A stretch of DNA of 64,000 nt from Merluccius polli (GCA_030340625.1 JAOPHQ010002020.1:62001-126000); one strand, 5' to 3'. Shown: positions 20,814 to 33,493, counted from the first letter of the stretch. Notes: a model not told the origin generated them from the sequence alone. A program made the numbers and translations.

Positions 20814-21061
20814 CAGTAGCGGAACAAGTCAGAGGCGGGCCGGGGGGCGGGGCAATTGACCGGGCCCTTTACGGTACGCGTTTGGCGACCCGGGGGTGCG
20901 CGCGATTGTCGACGGTGGGGGGGGTACGCGATTGTCGACGGGGGGTGCGCGCGATTGTCGACGGGGGGGGGGGGTTCGCGAAAATCATCCACAGCCGGGC
21001 CCCTAGAGACCCGGGCCCGGGGGCAGCCACCCACCCAGCCCCTCCTGAAGCCCCGCCCCTG
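20814..21061. mobile_element. Compact hAT-like non-autonomous element with 8-bp target duplication
   Basis: The element starts CAGTAGCGGAAC and ends GCCCCGCCCCTG, whose inverse is CAGGGGCGGGGC; this gives imperfect inverted ends of the CAGNNGCGG type. It is flanked by an identical TTGATAAC on each side (20806-20813 and 21062-21069), the 8-bp duplication length typical of hAT elements. The interior has three GCGCGATTGTCGACGG-type units followed by G runs (about 20897-20975). No protein is encoded. A truncated inverted copy lies at 28969-29112. Confidence 0.88.
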
Positions 21062-21087
21062 TTGATAACGCACTAGAGGGATCACTC

Positions 21088-21142
21088 GCCTCTGATTGGC
21101 TAACATCACTGTGACGGACAGTGCTGTTAGCCAATCAGAGGC
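21088..21142. repeat. Perfect 18-bp inverted repeat with CCAAT/ATTGG
   Basis: GCCTCTGATTGGCTAACA at 21088 is exactly inverted at 21125-21142, with a 19-nt spacer. It may be the fold of another small element or paired CCAAT boxes; no adjacent gene start was seen. Confidence 0.85.
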
Positions 21143-22235
21143 AAGTAATTTAAATGTCATGAATATTCATGAGTAAGAGCCGAAAACCTCTCGTTCTTCC
21201 CCGCCCACCTCCTCCTCCAAACTAGAACAGCCTGAAACAGGCGCACCAGAGCATTTTTTTCACCAAAACCGTCTCACAGGGCATTCATTAATACTAGAGA
21301 CCACTGCAAAATTAACGAAAAAACGATGAAATGAGACCTTTAAAATACAATATGTCCTTGCTCCATTCGGTGCTCGGGCCCTAGATATATATCTACTCAC
21401 AAACCTTAAGACGCACACATCGATTGATAATGAATACATCTACACATAGACTATGGCACATGTTGGCTAACAAAACATGTACCACATATACAGTATATAA
21501 TTGGAAATAGTTTCCTTGAGCCACATTTTCACAATGCCTGGATGCAAGCAAAGGTGCCAGATGTATACCCATAGGTCATCTATCCAATTGCTCTCTAGAT
21601 ACATTCAACTCAATTGCATCTCCTAAGCCAAACTGTGCAGAGCCATTTAGACCCCAGCATACCCACTGTGCTTACGCAATTGAAAAAACAGAGATCTCAT
21701 TTAGAAGCATTTAACCAATTCAAACTGCAAATATAATCTGCTTTGCATTGAATTTTGTGCATGTAAGAAGCCCTTAGTTGTATGCCTGGAGAAGGTAGTG
21801 GCCAATTAATTGTGACTGAAAATGATGGACTGTTAATTCTTACCCATCTGTACCACCATATCGCTGTTCTTTCTGTTTTTTATTTGCAACATATGTCAAA
21901 GTCAGACAGCCACATATTTGTATATGCATATAGAAAAATAAATATATTTTATTGAACAAGTATTTGTTGTCTTGTGTGTATTCATGATAGACTGTAGATG
22001 TTGAAGTTCAATTTGGAACAATATAATTGTTTTTGTATTGCATTGCATCATATTCCTAATATAAAAGAGCTACTGACTGTATTAAACCAAACATGTTTAT
22101 TTATGTTAACATTCTCAAGATAAGATTCTAGACCATACAAACAACCCTAACTATTTTACCATAATGGTCTTATTCTAAAAATAACTCATTCATATGTCCA
22201 TTTATTTTTACGTTTATTTGCTTGTAACAACACTA
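21143..22235. other. Host non-coding with one dispersed repeat fragment
   Basis: 21335-21390 carries the same dispersed repeat as 1930-2030 and 3090-3180 (AATACAAT...CATTCGGTGCTCGGGCCCTA). The rest is AT-rich sequence with no gene signal. Confidence 0.45.

Positions 22236-22312
<77 letters not shown>
22236..22312. repeat. (AT)n microsatellite, ~77 bp
   Basis: Uninterrupted AT dinucleotides, likely polymorphic and able to extrude as a hairpin. Confidence 0.97.
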
Positions 22313-22314
<2 letters not shown>

Positions 22315-25300
22315 GCTAAAACAGGCAAGAAATATACACTCACTGAGCTCAAATTTACATTGAGTGGCCAATTATCTTTTGTAATATAAAATACTGCTCT
22401 GTTGATAGATCTGTACAATTCTCTAAAATTGAATAGCCTTCCAATAATTGCTGAGTTGCAGTCGAAAATAGCTCTCTTATACCTTCCTATGCCTCATAGC
22501 ATCTTTTGTTACTACAAACCTCCTAGGGCAATGTAGAAGATCTAACAATGTTGAGTAGGGGCAGCAATTTAATGAATTGGAGAGCAAACAAATACTGCAA
22601 AAGGGATGGGATTGATCATATTCATATAAAAGGTAAGTCAGGAATGTTTACAATGTGGTTTCATATGCTGCTATGAGTTTGCCATGATGTCCAACGTGAC
22701 ATGTGTCTGACCCAGGAGATTTTTGTCATTTCAAATAATGTTTTCATATGTGAAAAGAGAGCAGAGTGGCAAATTAGTTACTACAATAAACAATGATTAG
22801 CATTTGGGCAAAATAGCAATCTTAGGCTGAAATTGCATTTAAATTACAACGGCTTTATAGGGGAAGTTGGGTGAAAAAAGAATAGCTTGAAGAGTCTAAA
22901 AATATAACATTTCATTATTTTTTCTGTTTCTCTCAAGTAAATAAACATCAATCTCAAACAGGTGGACATACATGTCAGTCTTTTTGACTAAGTGGAAATT
23001 TGTGTTTTCTTTACTTGAAACATAATTCACTTTCCTATTTAACCTTAGACTATTTTACTTTCCAAAAGTTGGGACCATATTTGGCACTACTGCATAATGA
23101 TGTGTCCAGCAGGCGAGAAAAGCAGAAATAAAGAGAAGTTATGGTTCCAGGCTGAATAGGCCTCTATAGGTGACATCAATGATGGGTCATGGTCATGGAC
23201 AATCCTCTTGTGTGATGTGGGTACATTAACTCTCCCTGAAGCCAACTCCATGTTTAACAGAAACACTCAAGTCATATCTATTAAGGTAGAGCATACATGA
23301 ACAAATTAACAATGAGTGACAGTCAGATAGCTGTTCATGGCATATACTTCATAAGTACAAATAATAAGAATATGAATTTGAATGTGTAAAAATATGTCGA
23401 TTTTCAGATTTTCTGATGTAGCATTTGGAACAGATTAAACAGCCACAAACAATTTACCGCAACTATTCAATCGGTTTGGCTTTTTATAAACATAAGCCAG
23501 AGAACATCCCTGAAATGTAGACAGTTCACTTCCAATTGTGCATCATGAAAATAAACCTTGAGAAGACATTTGTAGAATGGCTAGGGAGGCAATAGGTGCA
23601 TATGTCTGTCACTATATTGACAGAAATCTTCAGAAATTGAGAAAAAGTGAATGTTCCAAATACATTGACTTATGCAATCAGCACAGTTATGGATTGCAAT
23701 CAGTGGCCTGAGTTCCATGCCTAAGAGGCTGGTTATATTAATAATTATACAATAATAATTGTAATCAAAAGTTCTGCATGGAGACACACTGTGGAGTAAC
23801 CAATTATATAATATATATCAAACAACATAACCATAAGTACCATAAAATAACACTTGTAATAACACACACACTTTTGAACATCTAATTTCAAGGGTATATT
23901 TAAACATTTTAATCATGTATGTATATAATATATAATAAAATTAGGTTTTCAATCAGTCCATGATACCACTTGGGAGCCAGTATAGACACAACAACATGGC
24001 TCTTCATGACCTGTTAGTAAAGTGAAAAGACAGGATTTGCCAAATCCTTGGAGGTGGGTGGGAAGATTTTAAAAAAAAAAAGGAAAAGGCTGTTGGCACA
24101 AACCCATACTGATTAGTAGCATTAGTCAGGGGGCCCAGGATCAGCAGAGTGGGGGTACAGGGCTTCTGCCAGGCCTGTACTTTTTTTAAACAGAGACACA
24201 GCTGATTAATAGTCCTCCAACAACGATGGTGGGTTGGATGGGTGGGGGGGATCCACTGAGAAGATAACAGAGGAGAGGCCTTGGGGCTGTTGTAGCAGCT
24301 GCTCCAGCGCCCCTCTGCTCTGCTGAGATAGATTTAGCTGTGAAGACAGGGTATGATGCAGCTGGGCAGGGGTCCACTAACCATGGGTCCAGCCAGCACC
24401 CAGCCCTCTACTGGAACTGCAGGACCCTCTGCTCCATCTTTTGTGTGTCACTGTCTGGCACAGCTAATTAGCCAAGCTCAAGTGCTTCAGATTTGTATTT
24501 GTAATTTTAAGTAAGCTTTTTTCATTTTTTTATTTTATTTTACACTACTTTTCAGTCACAGGAGAGTTGGTAACTTGCCAACATAGAATTTTAAATTGTT
24601 TGCCACCATCCGCATAAATGCCCCTTGCTGCCAATTAACAGTTAAACCACTGCAGTTGTGTGAGAGCTTGAGTAATACAAAGATACATTGATTATTATTC
24701 GATAGATAAATAATATGTTATCTGTTATCTATGTTATAAAATAATGTTATCTGCCAACAATACCTAAAAGGAGCAAGCAGAATCTGGTGGTGACTTGTAA
24801 TGGCTATACTCTAGCGTGATACGGTCATCATGGCTACTAGAAATGATTCAAATGAGTCCTTACGACTCCCCTTTTGTATGGAGCGCAAAAGAGCACTCTT
24901 TTTGACTTTGACTCACATTTGTGTATCATGAGAAACATAATGCCAACTGTAACTGAAAAGCTATACTTCACAAGGTGGCTGACTAAATATGGTTTTAAGA
25001 GTGTGGCAGGGTTTGCCCTCACCACATGCCACCTAAGTGGCTTCTCTTGGGGCCCTCCGACACAGGACACGGGTAGATGTTCAAGATGTTTATTTGGAGT
25101 TTTCAGGCTGGTGGTATTCGCCGAGCTGATGGTACAACTGCCATGACTGTGGCTCCTCCTCGAGTGTGTGTGTTGATGGCTGGTTTATCCTGGGTGCCAT
25201 GATTGCTCATGCACCACAGGTGTGCAGCCCCACCCAGCCAGAGTCCAATCAGTCTGACTCAGGCCAGGTGAGGCTGTAAACCAGCCATCAACAGCACACA

Positions 25301-27259
25301 CTCCACAAAGAGGAACAGCCTTTTACGAAGAACCCAACTTGAAGGATTTTCTATTCAAGCTAATTGGACTGGACTGCAATTATTGCAACTTTTGAATTAT
25401 TGCAACATTTGAAAATTGTTTGTTACTTTTTTGACACACACACACACACAGGCCACGCAATGGTAAACTCAACATCGTCCTGCTGGACAAGCAACACATC
25501 AGCCTGCTTGATCAGTAAAGACAACAAAAATTGGAATCTTAAAATTCTAATTCCTATTAAATTAAAAAAATGTGAATATATCATTACACCCCTACATCGA
25601 TCACTATATCCCCTCACTGACTCACTGATGTGATCGATATTGTTTCTAGATAGTTTTGCCTGGATGCATGCTGTTACGTCCACCATGCGCACCTTTCGTG
25701 GACACACAGGCACAGCGTGGACTTTCACTTCACAGCCCATGACATTTAAGTTGGGACTTTAACAATTTATTTTCAATAGCCTATTGTTATGACCCATTCA
25801 TCATCAGCAAAACCCAGAACCTAAGAGCCATGCTTTTTCATCAGTGCTGAAAATGACCACCCATAATCAGACACCACGCAGAAAGATGTCTTGAACAGAG
25901 CATTTCAAGTCCATTAAGTGTAATTACCCACCTATTTCTTCTTCTATATCACTCTATTCATCATGTGAAATAAGCCTCCCTGAACATACGTACATCTATG
26001 ACCCTTTATCTGTGGTCCTCTTTTGCCATAACCCCTTTAGAAAATATTACCTCCAACTGACTAATACTGGGGAAAAAGTAGTTGATACCTATTACAGGTT
26101 AAGCCACTTACATTGGTTCACTATTGATTTGGACGGAGACTCCGGCAGGAGAATCTCTCCCTCTCCCTTCCATTGAAATGATAATCATTGCTCTCCCTGT
26201 TTTTGTTTTTTTAATCGGTGGTCTTCAGTTTTAGATACAAGCCATAAGAGCCAGAGCTTCTTGTTATCCATGTCCTTACTTTGTTTTCTTTTATGATGAA
26301 GACCATTCTCTCATTGTAAAAGGCAATAATGGCAGCGATAACAGTTAGTTTTGTGATAATATATTCAGTGTATGTGTGCCAGAGGAGAGTGATGTAAATG
26401 CTGCAGTGCTTAATCTTTTTTGATGGCAGGACATAAAGCTCTTCTCTAGAAATATGCTTTCGTGTGATATGCAAAAATCCTCTGCCTCAGATACAATCTG
26501 CATGCACATCTGGTTCTACTCACATTTCATGCAATAATCTGTTTAATGGCTGTGTCCTACATTCTATTGATACAAATGACTTGGCTTATAGCTGGTGTGG
26601 TGTAGGCCTATAACTATCTAAAGTGCAATAGACATTACACATTAAAATGGCTTGATCACGAAATGCATACAACTTATAGCACAGTAAAAGCCATAACTTT
26701 ACAAGGTCATCTTGAAAAGTAACAGTATATACACCATGGCCTTATTGGCATGATATTTTCATGAAGCAGTAGAACAAAGAGTTGCTATCACTATTTCCAA
26801 TCATGCATGGCTATCTCCATCATCCAATCTGTACAATCATCTACTTCTGTACAATGGCATTTCAGGTAATATCAAATATTACCTGAAAACATTATACTAC
26901 TAATAATTAGATCATTTAGAAATTTGTGTAAAATGTAGTAAGCACTTTGGACTTTCCATCCAGTTGTTGGATAAAATCGTCTGCTTTATGACTAAATGTA
27001 AATGTTATAATGTCCATTGAGAGCTACACAGAGTTTATACTCTAGGAAAGGGCGGTTTGATGTTCCCTTGAAAACAATGGCATGAAGAGAAAAGCATAAG
27101 TGAGTCAACTCAGTTTGGGACCCAACAATTTCAGCAGCATTTTCAGTAGAAAAAACACATCACTTTCCTTTAATTTACAAGATGGCTGGGGTGGATCGGA
27201 TTGGAATGGATGTAGGATGCATCATGGCACAGCATAGGACCAGATATTGGTAGGCCAGT

Positions 27260-27260
<1 letters not shown>
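22313..27260. other. Host non-coding sequence, probably around tead1
   Basis: AT-rich with no exon-like frame that I can support. A non-repetitive, moderately GC-rich block at 24110-24510 contains CAGCTAATTAGCC and several CAGCTG-type E-boxes and could be regulatory. A short CA tract lies at 25436-25450. Confidence 0.4.

Positions 27261-27302
<42 letters not shown>
27261..27302. repeat. (TAG)n microsatellite
   Basis: Fourteen TAG units. Confidence 0.95.
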
Positions 27303-27429
27303 AAGTCCACTGAGCCTCCAGAATACATTCTCGTGTTTACCTTAGATGTGTGTCTGACTCTGGATCATAATAATCATAATCATTGGAAGCACACAGGAGC
27401 TATGTGATTCCAAAAAAAGATTATAAATA

Positions 27430-27657
27430 GACCCTTTTCACAGAGGCATCATCTTAAGACAAACAGTACAAGTGTCGCTCATATTTATTATGGTTCTGCT
27501 CCTTTTATATCAGGGCACTGATAGTAGACTTATCTTCACTAGTTTAGTCTACTGCATGCCCTGGTAAAAAGTACCATCATAAAAGAAGCAGACCCATAAT
27601 TAGTGTTCTGAGCAACACCTGAGTTTGTCCTACAATGATACCTCTATGAAAAGGGTC
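27430..27657. mobile_element. Palindromic MITE with TA target duplication
   Basis: The ends GACCCTTTTCACAGAGGCAT and the inverse GACCCTTTTCATAGAGGTAT match at 18 of 20. Inversion continues inward imperfectly (GACAAAC...GTGTCGCTC versus GACAAACTC...GTGTTGCTC; GGTTCTGCTCCTTTTAT versus GGTCTGCTTCTTTTAT), so most of the 228-bp element is one long hairpin. TA flanks both sides. No coding content. The structure fits a Tc1/mariner-type MITE. Confidence 0.75.
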
Positions 27658-27759
27658 TATTCACTTTACCAGATGATGTATAGTTATTTTTGATGAGATC
27701 AATGACCATTTGACCATGGCTCTTTACAAAGTGATCTGAACTTTCCTTGCAATTCTCTA

Positions 27760-28210
27760 GGGCTGCCCCCTAATAGTCGAGCAACCTTAGTTGATCGGCA
27801 GAGGCTTAGTCGACTACGTTTTCATTAGTCGTGCAAAAAGTAAAACATAAAAATAACATGCCACAAGCATCCCAACCGAATACATCCGTGGTCGCAACAA
27901 GCCTGATTTAACTCATCGCTGCATCTTGTCAGCTAAACATTGCTGTAACTACTAGGAATGGCCATTTCAAGCAAAAACTACTACTACTACAACTACTGGA
28001 AGTATTCGTCTATTATTCGCAGATTCACCCCCCCCCCCCCTGCACGCTGCACGCTGCACGCAAGACAGCAAGACGCATTCATTTTCACAAATCTGTTTTT
28101 TTATTTTCATGTCATGTTATTTAGTGATGCAAAGCTTATCTGAATGAGCTAGAATCCACAACATAATCTATGTTTTAGATTATGAAATACCAAACAACTC
28201 TAATCGAATA
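27760..28210. repeat. hAT-type repeat remnant
   Basis: AGGGCTGCCCCCTAATAGTC followed by repeated TAGTCGA(C) words resembles the terminal region of widespread fish hAT repeats. The opposite end was not located. A 13-C run and three TGCACGC repeats lie at 28028-28062. Confidence 0.45.
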
Positions 28211-28604
28211 CACAGTCCAAAGCTCAACGAGTACTCATGTACTTGTTCTGTAGTTGCTTTTTTTAGTCCACAAATGCACACATATCCATTGTCACCTGTA
28301 TTTTATACAGTCTATGTACGTTACATTCACACTGGAGCTCCATTGGCCACACAGTTTTTGATCTGCTTTTTACTGTTGTAGAACTAGCAGGATACACTTC
28401 TACACAGTGATTTTCATGTTATATGCATTGGGAACCTTTTGAAATGTGAGACATAACCAGGTTAATTGCGTTTTAGTTAGGATATTATTTTAGGGCAGGG
28501 TACTTTTTTAGGGCAGAGTACATTCGCCTATTGTGTAGAAACATTGACCATATATGATGGCTCTAAAGAGAGGAGTGCTGATGCCCGACTATCTCCTTGG
28601 TGGG
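28211..28604. other. Non-coding spacer
   Basis: No gene or clear repeat was seen apart from two TTTAGGGCAG words near 28489 and 28509. Confidence 0.4.
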
Positions 28605-28706
28605 TATACACCTGGGCAGGTATAGGCCTACACCTAGGCAGGTATAGGCCTACACCTGGGCAGGTATACACCTGGGCAGGTATACACCTAGGCAGGTATA
28701 CACCAC
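28605..28706. repeat. Minisatellite (CACCTGGGCAGGTATAGGCCTA)
   Basis: Five head-to-tail units of about 17-22 bp alternate ACACCTGGGCAGGTAT and ACACCTAGGCAGGTAT. Each unit is itself near-palindromic (ACCTGGGCAGGT). Confidence 0.9.
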
Positions 28707-28968
28707 TAGACACACGGGACTAATACCGGTGATCGCATCTTTAGTTCCCTGATTGCTGTAATTCAGAGCGTGAATATCTGTTGAATATCTAATCCATTTC
28801 TAACTTAAAAAACACTTTTGTATTTTTTAAGACAAGACAATAGTCGCTCATCCCAAGTAACTACGCTCGCGAAGGTTAACCTTCCCAGACACCGTTATTA
28901 TCATTAACCGCTCCCCCGAAGGAGCACCATACATCCACACGCACCGGACGCGAAAATACAATTCAAAC

Positions 28969-29112
28969 CAGGGGCGGGGCTTCAGGAGGGGCTGGGTGGG
29001 CGGCTGGGTGGGCGGCCGCCCCCGGGCCCGGGTCTCTAGGGGCCCAGCTGTGGATGACAATCGCGCGCACCCCCCCCCCCCCCCCCCCCCCCGGCGTCAA
29101 TCGCGCGCAACC
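28969..29112 (-). mobile_element. Truncated copy of the hAT-like element
   Basis: It begins CAGGGGCGGGGCTTCAGGAG, the inverse of the 3' end of 20814-21061, and continues through the same CCCGGGCCCGGGTCTCTAGG region into GACAATCGCGCGCAC and a 23-C run (29070-29092). The other end is missing; Ty3/gypsy gag sequence follows directly. Confidence 0.8.
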
Positions 29113-29116
29113 CCTC

Positions 29117-29662
29117 TCGTGCAGTGTTCACTTGGCTTTGAGCTCCAGCCTTCAGCCTTTCCTACTGAGGGAACCCATGTGGTGTATATGGTCTCCATGC
29201 TCACGGGCCGGGCCAAAGACTGGGGAACCACCAAGTGAGAGAAGCAATCTTCCATCTGCTCATCAGTCAAGTTGTTCTTGGCTGATTTGCGGAAGGTCTT
29301 CGATCACATTACTACCAGGAGGGAGGCGACTCGACATTTGTTCAACCTGAACCGGCCTGAGATCTCCCAGTGGACCTTGATGTGCTTGTCACTCTCCGAA
29401 TCCGCATTAGCAGCCGTCTTCAGGATGTAGGAGTCCTGTCAGCTGTTCCGCAGGCTCCGCTGCACCAGTCATCCCATTCTTCAGGGTTCTCTCCTGAATG
29501 GGTCTCTGGTGGTTCCAGTAACTTCCCTGAGCCCATGCAGCTTGGCTGGACCCGTCTTTCCACAGCGGAACCACAGCACCGTCTGCGGGAGAACAAGTGT
29601 CTGTACAGCGGACAGGACTTCCATTTTGTCTCTTCCTGCCCGGTAAAAGACGGGGCTCACTA
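29117..29662 (+). pseudogene. Ty3/gypsy gag fragment
   Basis: The frame over 29120-29238 reads FELQPSAFPTEGTHVVYMVS followed by LTGRAKDWG, the recognisable gag core of vertebrate Ty3/gypsy elements. Frameshifts follow. The zinc knuckle near 29597-29645 reads CLYSGQDFHFVSSCP, a CCHC box whose second Cys is Ser. It cannot make a working gag. The sequence begins directly at the end of the truncated hAT copy, so its N-terminus and any LTR are lost. Confidence 0.65.
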
Positions 29663-29734
29663 GTTATCCAGAGGGCGCTGGTGCGCTCCAGAGCCATGAA
29701 CTTTGAAATGCCCTCTCGATTTGCTTTATGCTCA

Positions 29735-29995
29735 ACTTCGCTGTTCTCCTCATTGACTCTGGTGCTGACGCCAACCTGTTGGATATGACTTGCCTCTCAG
29801 CTTGGGATCAGTCGGCAGCCTCTGGAGCCCATCTACGCTATTGCACTTGACGGCCGTCTCCTTTGCCAGGTTACCCATCGATTGACTCCTCTCCAAGTGG
29901 GTCACGTCAGGTAACCACATTGAAATACTCACCTTTCACCTTATCAATGCACCACTACAGCCTGTCATCTTGGGGTACCACTGGCTTGTGAAACG
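29735..29995 (+). pseudogene. Ty3/gypsy protease fragment
   Basis: LLIDSGADANLLD near 29745-29785 is the aspartic-protease active-site block (DSGA). The frame shifts afterwards, and an ILGYHWL-like segment near 29970 corresponds to the end of the protease region. The continuing reverse transcriptase is missing. Confidence 0.6.
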
Positions 29996-30159
29996 TCCTC
30001 CGACGTGCATCATCTGTGTGGTAACCTAGAACGTGGAAGACGAGGTAAAATGCTCTAATGCCCTGCTCCCAGTGCCTGTCCTGATGACTGCCTTTTTGTC
30101 CCTGCCAGTCTTTGCTCTCAGGTTCTCCAGTGGGGAAACTCTTCCTGCCGGGCTTGTCA

Positions 30160-31010
30160 CCCCAGGATGAGGCGCACCTTGGCGTTTTTGCGACAAGGCT
30201 TCTGGTGGCCCTCAATGGATGAGGACACCAACGTATTTATCGCCACCTGACAGCCCTCCGGCCTTCTTCATCCACTACCGGTTCCTTGTTGCCCCTGGTT
30301 CTGTCACTGGCTGGCCATCTTCTGACGGTAACGCTGTTATGCTCACAGTTGTGGATTGGTTCTCTAAGACTGCCCAGTTGATTTCATTACCTAAGTTACC
30401 TACTGCCAGAGAAACTGCTGAAATTATGTTGCAGCATGTGTTCTGCCTGCATGACCTCCCCAGTGACATTATCTCTGACCAAGGCCACAGTTTACCTCTC
30501 GTTTTTGGTCAGCCTGTCATCAGGATTTCATCCTTAATCCAATGGGCAGGCCAAGCGCATAAACCAGAAGATGGAGACATCTTTGCGCTGTCTCGCCACT
30601 CACAACCCTGCCTCCTAGTCCAAACAACTGCTCTGGATTGATAACACCCTGCCCAATTCAGCCACCAGTCTCTCCCCCTTCCAATGCTCCCGGAGTTACA
30701 ACCACCGCTTTCCCCCGCGCAGGAACATGAGGCCAGTGTCCCCTCATTCCAGGTGTTTATCCGGCAGTTTCAGCACACTTGGATGCAGGCCCGCTCCACC
30801 CTCCTACGCTTCTCTGATCGTTACCAACAATCGTCCAACCAACACCGCCCTGCACCCCACTACACCACTGGGCAGCCCATCTGGCTGTCTACGTATTACC
30901 TTCCCCTCAGAGTGGAGTCCAGGAAGTTGGCTCAACAGTGTGTGGGTCCATTTCCAATCGCCAGGGTTATCAACACAGTGGCTGTCCATCTCCGTCTGCT
31001 GTGATCCATG
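30160..31010 (+). pseudogene. Ty3/gypsy integrase fragment, frameshifted
   Basis: Near 30178 a FLRQGFWWPSM-type segment is the end of the HHCC zinc finger region. The 30219-30641 frame contains VVDWFSKTAQLISLPKLPTA with the first catalytic Asp and HDLPSDIISDQG with the second. A frameshift follows near 30490-30540; in the shifted frame the GQAKRINQKME block has Lys where the third catalytic acid is expected. The 30684-31004 frame resumes with the C-terminal domain (SDRYQQSSNQHR ... GPFPIARVIN). The enzyme is inactive as encoded. Confidence 0.75.
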
Positions 31011-31090
31011 AGGATTCATCCCACTTTTCATGTCTCCAAGGTGAAACCAGTCAATGAGAGTCCGCTTCAGCGGACATGCCTCTGAGTACC

Positions 31091-32098
31091 GTGGTGGACA
31101 TCAAAGGCACATCCCATTGAGCCATATGTTCACTATATTACAGAATTGGATTAAAGGGACATTAAGTGCACAAAATGTAGTCTTCAAAATCTCAGCGGTT
31201 GCTTGAATACAAGTCGGCTTTGACTGTAGAATTGGACAGCAATGAGGGAGAAAGAGAAAGAGTTAGACTATAGTATAGATGGGCATAGAAAAGAACACAT
31301 CAATCATATATATAATGCATCATATATCTGCTTATTTCACTGGTACTACATATGACTTGTTATTCTCTATTCTAAATGAAGCAGTTGCACAATATACTTC
31401 TAATGCAGTGGTGTATTACCATTTACATACTATACTAACATATTCCAATGTTATTTTGGTATGTTTGGCAAAGAGGATGGTATCATGATGAAAGGACACG
31501 GATTGATTAATACAAAGAAGAGAGTGCTCATCAGATCCAACCACCTGCTTCTTAAGATTTTCTCTTTACACATGCAAAGGTAAGACATTTAAATAGTGAT
31601 ATGACGTTTGACAAGGGCACAACTGTTTTACATTGAGCCAGGTAGGCTAGGCAACACAAATATCATAATACTCTCAAAACTGTAAATATAGTTGGACACG
31701 AGACAACAAATACAAAGTCAGTAAACGACTAATGTCACCACAAGGGGGCATCTGCTGAGATTTGGTAGACATTTTCAATCTAAAGCCAGCCAGTGGCTGT
31801 TGTGATTGGAGGAGGACACCAGGAAAAGGTCTGTACCTGGCCATACAGGCCCAACTGATTAGCCAGGGTCGCAGGCCAGGTGATCTGCAGTGAAATGAAC
31901 TAAACCAGGCTAATTGTATTGCTCCTTGGCTTCCCTGAGAGGCTTTGAGCAGGGAACAGCAGGCTCTGAGTCAAAGTAATTCTATCCTAGATCAGTGGGG
32001 CCCTATTAACCCAGGAACCACCGATATCATGGAAAGTGCATCTTTTGAGTCATAGAAAAACCAGACCAATACGTGGTTTGTATTCTCTGAAAGATCTG
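31091..32098. other. Host non-coding
   Basis: No gene was seen. 31750-31990 is a non-repetitive, moderately GC-rich stretch that could be conserved, but this cannot be judged from one sequence. Confidence 0.35.
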
Positions 32099-32111
32099 AT
32101 GATGATGATGT

Positions 32112-32162
<51 letters not shown>
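32099..32162. repeat. (GAT)n microsatellite
   Basis: About 21 GAT units with one interruption (TTGATG) near 32110. Confidence 0.95.
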
Positions 32163-32163
<1 letters not shown>

Positions 32164-32309
32164 ATGATTAGTATCATTGTATCATACACTATCCCCTCTG
32201 GGATCAATTAAGTGCCAATGATCGTGACTGATACCATGCCGTGTATTGGTTGCATAAACAAGCCGATGTGTTAGATGTCACCCTGTGAACGCTCATTTGC
32301 ATTATGGAC

Positions 32310-32410
32310 ATTATGTAGTGCACTATATAGGGAAACAGATTTGTACACTCCCATTTCGGTCAAGATTTCAAAATGGTGACACCCTTAATAGTGCACTATA
32401 TAGGGAACAA
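32310..32410. repeat. Paired TAGTGCACTATATAGGGAA motif
   Basis: TAGTGCACTATATAGGGAA occurs at about 32315 and 32389, a word common in dispersed fish repeats. A short (CTTGA)n run follows at about 32570-32590. Confidence 0.75.
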
Positions 32411-32590
32411 GTGGAACAATTTGAACAAGGCCATGGGCAGTGAGGATACCGGCACAGGTATGTCTTAGTGTACCCTCTACGGAGGCTATTTTATTTTTTA
32501 TTATGTGTTTTATGTGGGCATGACGGAGTGCACAGCAATGTAATTTCCATGTAAATGGATGAAATAAACCTTGACTTGACTTGACTTGAG

Positions 32591-33493
32591 GATCAAATCA
32601 GCAACCCTCCTGTTGACGACTTCTACCTCTTGACCTACTTCCACGTGACCAACTTCTCATTCCAATTATTTAACGGAAAAGGGCAACCCAACCAAAATAT
32701 AATATAAACAGGATTGCTTGCTATTACAGAGATCACATAAATTACACCTGGTAAAAGAAAAACACGATATCCTATTAGGGTTTTCTCTTGTACTCCCGCA
32801 ACTAACTTCGACATAAACATGAAAACAGTTTAAAGACTAATAGCCTTCACAAAGTTACAACTTACAACAACCAATACACATTAATAACAAACATACACAT
32901 TGGAGGTTCACAATTTAATGAATTAATAGGGAAAACATAACATGACAACATGACAAGGACCGATTATGACGGACACAGTTCAAGTTGTTTAATGGGAAAG
33001 GGGGGGAGCGACGCTTAAACACACGACAGGAAGTGAGGTTGCGGAAATACTCTTCTTAACGGCCAAATTAATTAATTACAAAAAATATAAAATACATTAA
33101 TAAATAATTCAAATACCAAATGCTGCAAAAGTTTTGTGTGATTGTAATACATTTCAACAATGCTTCACACACCCACCAGAGCTGTGGACACTAACCATCT
33201 CTCTCTGACTCCGAAAGTACATTTTCACGTTTCAGAAGTTGTAGCTTATTTGTCTGTTTGTTTCTCTTGATGGGGTGTGGCCACAACTAATCACAGAGGA
33301 GTTTGTCGATGGTGGGTTGTGCTTGTGAATAGCTTGGTAGTGAGCACTGCTTCTGCAAGGATGAGTACAGAATGATATTTGTTCTGTGTCATATTTATTT
33401 GTAAACACAAAACGATGTACTTAGAATGTAATTGTAATTACAAGCTATATTTCTTTCTCAGTTGAACATAAATAGATCTGATAGATGAGATAA

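Larger units (their letters stand above)
29117..31090 (+). mobile_element. Decayed Ty3/gypsy retrotransposon lacking reverse transcriptase
   Basis: Gag, protease and integrase segments follow in the expected order on the + strand, but in several frames. Protease-end sequence (about 29975) runs into integrase zinc-finger sequence (about 30180) with only about 200 bp between, so reverse transcriptase and RNase H are deleted. No LTRs were identified. Confidence 0.75.

Noticed and set aside
28605..28706. Regularly spaced near-palindromic repeats resembling a CRISPR array
   Set aside because: Units are contiguous without unique spacers, and the genome is vertebrate; it is a minisatellite.
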